Shown here in pieces: positions 58,246 through 64,000 of a stretch of 64,000 nucleotides of DNA; the stretch's first letter is position 1; each line of letters starts with the position of its first letter. Location: NCBI RefSeq assembly GCF_002162375.1, contig NZ_CP021425.1, forward strand, positions 5,316,001 to 5,380,000, read 5' to 3'. The position numbers and the translations under genes were made by a program. The notes below the pieces were generated by a model. The model saw nothing but the letters and a program-made list of their open reading frames with translations. It did no database searches and was not told where the DNA came from. The DNA is from Oleiphilus messinensis (GTDB lineage: Bacteria > Pseudomonadota > Gammaproteobacteria > Pseudomonadales > Oleiphilaceae).

Positions 58246-59172
58246 TCAACTACGGGGACGGGATTGAATAAGTGCATGCAATTCCCTTTTTATTGCCGGA
58301 GCCTGGATGCAATCTCCCAGCGTAAACGACGCGACCTGAATCTTACAGGTTCTATCACCGGACTCATTACTAACCTCACCAGCGCCATGGCCCACTTCTA
58401 CAAATAAATCATCAATAACTGGAACATTGTTCCCAGCCAGAAAAGAAGACAGAGAGCCCCCCAAGACAAAAATATACCGAACTTCTCCTCCGAGAAACTG
58501 AGAGCAGAGCTGCCTAAATATTTTTCTCGCAACAGCGTCATCCTGATCCGGAAGTGCCAGGTTATTGAAAGGAGGCCATCCCCATTGGTGATGCTCCACC
58601 GAACACTGTAATTTATCTGGCCAGACAAAAGCTTGCACTACATTGAGTATGAGTTTTCGAGCAACCTCCTCCAGGTGTGCCGGAACTGCCTCTGAAATTA
58701 TACCGACGTTATCAACCCTGAATAGATCTACCTCTATCGATAGAGAACGGGCCTCACCTTCGGAGGGTGAAGCATCAGGCACAGGTTTCGACAGAACGGT
58801 TTTAACACTCTCAACAACACGGTCAGCCCCCTCATTATTGGAAGCCAGCAAGGATAGAGCACTACTACTCGCAGGTGTATCTTTAGCGGACACAGAAGAG
58901 CTTGACTCAGACTCCTGCCCCTGCGGATTGACCGCTTGCAAGGCAACACGAGCCGATGCATTGCTTTTGGGACCCCGAATCGGATGAGCGGAATCATTAT
59001 CGGTTTTAGCTTTCGTATGGCCTTTAATCGGCAAACGTTCACTTTCATTGAAATCCAACGATGAAAATGATTTCGCACCTGCGAGTGGGGTACGAGCATA
59101 CCATGCAGACACGCCCATCTGCTTTAGGTAATATTGACGCTCCGACTCTTTTAACCCAGCCCCCAATGACAA
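58246..59172 (-). CDS. holD: Putative DNA polymerase III psi subunit (HolD-like), long form
   Basis: Residues 10-27 (SERQYYLKQMGVSAWYAR) resemble the start of E. coli HolD (DWQLQQLGITQWSLR), the segment by which psi binds the clamp loader. A Ser/Glu/Ala-rich linker (residues 45-145) follows, then a C-terminal domain (from residue 145) with no domain I can name. The length, 308, is over twice that of E. coli (137), and is like the long psi known in pseudomonads, which is also encoded beside rimI. The start is TTG at 59170-59172, with GAGGTG 5 bases upstream. Identity rests on the short motif and on position. Confidence 0.65.
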   Translation of the reverse strand: MSLGAGLKESERQYYLKQMGVSAWYARTPLAGAKSFSSLDFNESERLPIKGHTKAKTDNDSAHPIRGPKSNASARVALQAVNPQGQESESSSSVSAKDTPASSSALSLLASNNEGADRVVESVKTVLSKPVPDASPSEGEARSLSIEVDLFRVDNVGIISEAVPAHLEEVARKLILNVVQAFVWPDKLQCSVEHHQWGWPPFNNLALPDQDDAVARKIFRQLCSQFLGGEVRYIFVLGGSLSSFLAGNNVPVIDDLFVEVGHGAGEVSNESGDRTCKIQVASFTLGDCIQAPAIKRELHALIQSRPRS

Positions 59173-59201
59173 GACAACACCTCACCTCAATTTATTAGAT
59201 G

Positions 59202-60749
59202 CTAAACATCCCCTTGAGGATGCTGCCGATTTGAATCGCTTGTCATTAGGTTTAGTGCGCTGATATATGCTTTAGCAGAGGCAATGACGATATCTGTATC
59301 CGCCCCCATGCCATTTACAATTCTTGTATCTTTCTCAAGACGCACCGTAACCTCTCCCTGAGAATCTGTACCACTGGTGATACTGTTCACAGAGTACAGC
59401 TGCAGCGCAGCACCGGAATTCACCACAGACTCAATAGCTTTGTAAGTCGCATCGACAGGGCCACTTCCCTTTGCAGTAGCTTTCACTTCATTGCCATCCA
59501 CCATCAACGTAACAACGGCTTCTGGTGTAACTCCCGTTTCTGAAGTTACTTGCATACAGACCAAACGATAATGCTCCTCGTCGGCTTGAGAGCGAGACTC
59601 ACTTACCAGTGCCTGCAAATCTTCATCAAATATCTCATGCTTTTTATCAGCAAGATCCTTGAAACGAGTAAAAGCCTCATTAAGCTCGGTTTCCGTATCA
59701 AAAGTAATACCTAAATCCTGTAACCGCGTTTTAAACGCATTTCGGCCCGAGTGTTTACCTAACACCAAACTATTGTTATGCCAGCCAACATCCTGAGCCA
59801 ACATAATTTCATAGGTTTCACGCTTTTTCAGAATGCCATCCTGATGAATACCAGACTCATGAGCAAACGCATTTGCTCCCACAATAGCTTTATTCGGTTG
59901 CACAGGAAACCCGGTAATAGTGGAAACAAGCCTTGAAGCCGGTACGATTTGCGTCGTATCCAGCTGAGTATTGACATTGAACAGATCCTGGCGGGTTTTT
60001 ACTGCCATAACGACCTCTTCCAATGAAGCATTACCAGCACGCTCCCCCAGACCGTTAATCGTGCATTCAATCTGGCGAGCCCCGTTTAATACGGCCTCGA
60101 GAGAGTTGCCTACGGCAAGCCCTAAGTCATTGTGACAATGAACAGAGAATATCGCTTTATCAGCATTCGGAATATTTTTAATAAGATCGTTGATGAGAAT
60201 GCCAAACTGACGCGGTATTGCATAACCTACGGTATCGGGAATATTGATTGTTGTCGCCCCAGCATCAATCGCAGCCTCAATAATCCGGCACAAAAAGTCC
60301 AGTTCAGATCGACCGGCATCTTCACAGGAGAACTCTACATCATCAGTGTAATTTCGAGCGCGCTTTACCGCTTTAACAGCCTGCTCGACCACATCATCTG
60401 GCTGCATTTGCAGCTTGTATTGCATATGGATGGGCGAAGTTGCGATAAAAGTATGAATTCTCGATGCATTTGCATTTTTAAGGGCTTCAGCTGCGCGATC
60501 AATATCCTTATCCAACGCTCGCGCCAAGCTACAGATTCTGGAATCTTTTATGCTTTCGGCGATTGCTTTCACCGACTCAAAATCCCCCTGGCTAGCAATC
60601 GCAAAACCGGCCTCGATCACATCAACCTTCATTTTTTCAAGTGTTTTAGCGATTCGTAATTTCTCAGCTTTGGTCATAGATGCGCCTGGACTTTGCTCAC
60701 CATCGCGCAGCGTTGTGTCAAATATCACCAAATGATCAGATACAGACAT
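59202..60749 (-). CDS. leuA: 2-isopropylmalate synthase
   Basis: LeuA condenses acetyl-CoA with 2-ketoisovalerate, the first step of leucine synthesis. The 515-residue enzyme has the catalytic [16 protein letters not shown] near the start, the metal-binding [14 protein letters not shown], and the C-terminal regulatory domain (residues 390-515) that senses leucine. The length is that of the E. coli type (523). No leuBCD genes follow in the window, and a leucine-rich leader peptide was not seen upstream. Confidence 0.96.
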   Translation of the reverse strand: MSVSDHLVIFDTTLRDGEQSPGASMTKAEKLRIAKTLEKMKVDVIEAGFAIASQGDFESVKAIAESIKDSRICSLARALDKDIDRAAEALKNANASRIHTFIATSPIHMQYKLQMQPDDVVEQAVKAVKRARNYTDDVEFSCEDAGRSELDFLCRIIEAAIDAGATTINIPDTVGYAIPRQFGILINDLIKNIPNADKAIFSVHCHNDLGLAVGNSLEAVLNGARQIECTINGLGERAGNASLEEVVMAVKTRQDLFNVNTQLDTTQIVPASRLVSTITGFPVQPNKAIVGANAFAHESGIHQDGILKKRETYEIMLAQDVGWHNNSLVLGKHSGRNAFKTRLQDLGITFDTETELNEAFTRFKDLADKKHEIFDEDLQALVSESRSQADEEHYRLVCMQVTSETGVTPEAVVTLMVDGNEVKATAKGSGPVDATYKAIESVVNSGAALQLYSVNSITSGTDSQGEVTVRLEKDTRIVNGMGADTDIVIASAKAYISALNLMTSDSNRQHPQGDV

Positions 60750-60999
60750 TACAATTCTCCAAATAAAACACGTTTAAGGGGCGATACGGTTCATGATCGA
60801 TATAGCTCAAGACCTATCTCAATAATAGTAACAGCCATCCATTAAAAACAAACGCTGCACTCCAATTATAAACACCACTAGTGAACAAGCGGCTTCACAC
60901 AGATGCCGTCCTGTAAACAGGTGCTGTACTATATCGACATAAAGATTCTTTGCCAAGCAGCACGAATGAATACAAATACGGCGCGTATTCGGCGGACAC

Positions 61000-61037
61000 A
61001 AAAAAACCCCAGTGGTGTTTACCACTGGGGTTTTTAA
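61000..61037. terminator. Strong bidirectional terminator after the rRNA operon
   Basis: CCCCAGTGGT (61007-61016) and ACCACTGGGG (61021-61030) form a perfect 10-bp stem with a 4-base loop, flanked by seven A on one side and five T on the other. It lies just after the 5S 3' end read leftward and separates the rRNA operon from leuA. Confidence 0.92.
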
Positions 61038-61042
61038 TTAGG

Positions 61043-61161
61043 AGCCTGACAATGACCTACTCTCACATGGGGAGACCCCACACTACCATTGGCGCTGGAC
61101 GGTTTCACTACTGAGTTCGGTATGGGATCAGGTGGTTCACGTCCGCTATGATCGTCAGACA
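61043..61161 (-). rRNA. 5S ribosomal RNA
   Basis: About 119 nt read leftward match the bacterial 5S pattern: 5' GTCTGAC pairs with 3' GTCAGGC as helix I, and CCATACCGAACTCAG (loop region), GTGAAAC and GGTAGTGTGGGGTCTCCCCA are all present. It follows 23S after about 110 bp without a tRNA gene. Ends are accurate to a base or two. Confidence 0.96.
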
Positions 61162-61270
61162 AAACAAGTTGATCGTATGCGTTCTGTCTTTAACTGTTCA
61201 TGGCTGAACAAAGCGAGTAAATAAGATTCACAGTCATTTGATTTTGGGTCAAAACCGCTTGGGTGTTATA

Positions 61271-64000
<2,730 letters not shown>

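Noticed and set aside
60819..61025. 68-residue frame upstream of leuA as a possible leader peptide
   Set aside because: It runs through the rRNA terminator, has no run of leucine codons and no ribosome site, so it is not a leuL-type attenuator.

Overview
The window comes from a gammaproteobacterium, most likely a marine or halophilic member of the Oceanospirillales/Pseudomonadales/Vibrio neighbourhood. The evidence is gene order and sequence: a complete mraZ-to-lpxC division and wall cluster, pomAB beside xseB-ispA-dxs, an lpoA-yraN-SIS block, sspAB beside petABC, a rimI neighbourhood with a holD-like gene, a long Vibrio-type ThyA, a sodium-type flagellar stator and a NaChBac-like sodium channel. 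No species can be named from the sequence alone. Nearly all of it is core chromosome. I found no prophage, CRISPR array, defence island or biosynthetic cluster, and no convincing undescribed multi-gene system.

Layout. 1-9.5 kb: the start of an iron-dependent alcohol dehydrogenase gene cut by the window edge, an RND/MMPL exporter, a voltage-gated sodium channel, thyA, lgt, a TauE/SafE permease, an NRDE protein and a PilZ gene that ends a pomA-pomB-pilZ operon. 10-15.1 kb: xseB-ispA-dxs, split between ispA and dxs by a complete ISAs1-family insertion sequence with perfect 21-bp ends and a 10-bp target duplication. 15.1-24.7 kb: a minus-strand series of M23 peptidase, secA, argJ, a MutT/ThiE fusion, moaC, moaA, a retropepsin-like protease and ribA. 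24.9-44.3 kb: dciA-like gene, then lpxC, ftsZ, ftsA, ftsQ, ddlB, murC, murG, ftsW, murD, mraY, murF, murE, ftsI, ftsL, rsmH and mraZ, all transcribed leftward from a recognisable promoter. 44.5-49.2 kb: RNase P RNA, rsmI, and divergent lpoA-yraN-SIS. 49.3-54.3 kb: sspB-sspA, petA-petB-petC, rplM-rpsI. 54.5-60.7 kb: tatD, prfC, a CbiM-like membrane protein, rimI, a long holD-like gene, leuA. 61-64 kb: a 5S rRNA and most of a 23S rRNA on the minus strand, followed by a strong terminator.

How the genes work together. The largest block makes lipid II (MurC-F, Ddl, MraY, MurG), polymerises it at the septum (FtsW, FtsI, FtsL, FtsQ) and places the Z-ring (FtsA, FtsZ). LpxC starts lipid A synthesis. 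LpoA, on the other side of rnpB, activates a class A penicillin-binding protein. IspA and Dxs supply isoprenoids, including the undecaprenyl carrier used by MraY. PomAB and the sodium channel both point to a physiology built on a sodium gradient.

The best observations are local. A 9-bp tandem repeat supplies the lpoA stop codon and leaves yraN in the same open frame. A fresh-looking insertion sequence separates the essential gene dxs from its operon partners, with a candidate downstream promoter. A 20-bp perfect tandem duplication lies between ftsL and ftsI. A 10-bp periodic G-rich array overlaps the mraZ start. The holD-like gene is long and Ser-rich.
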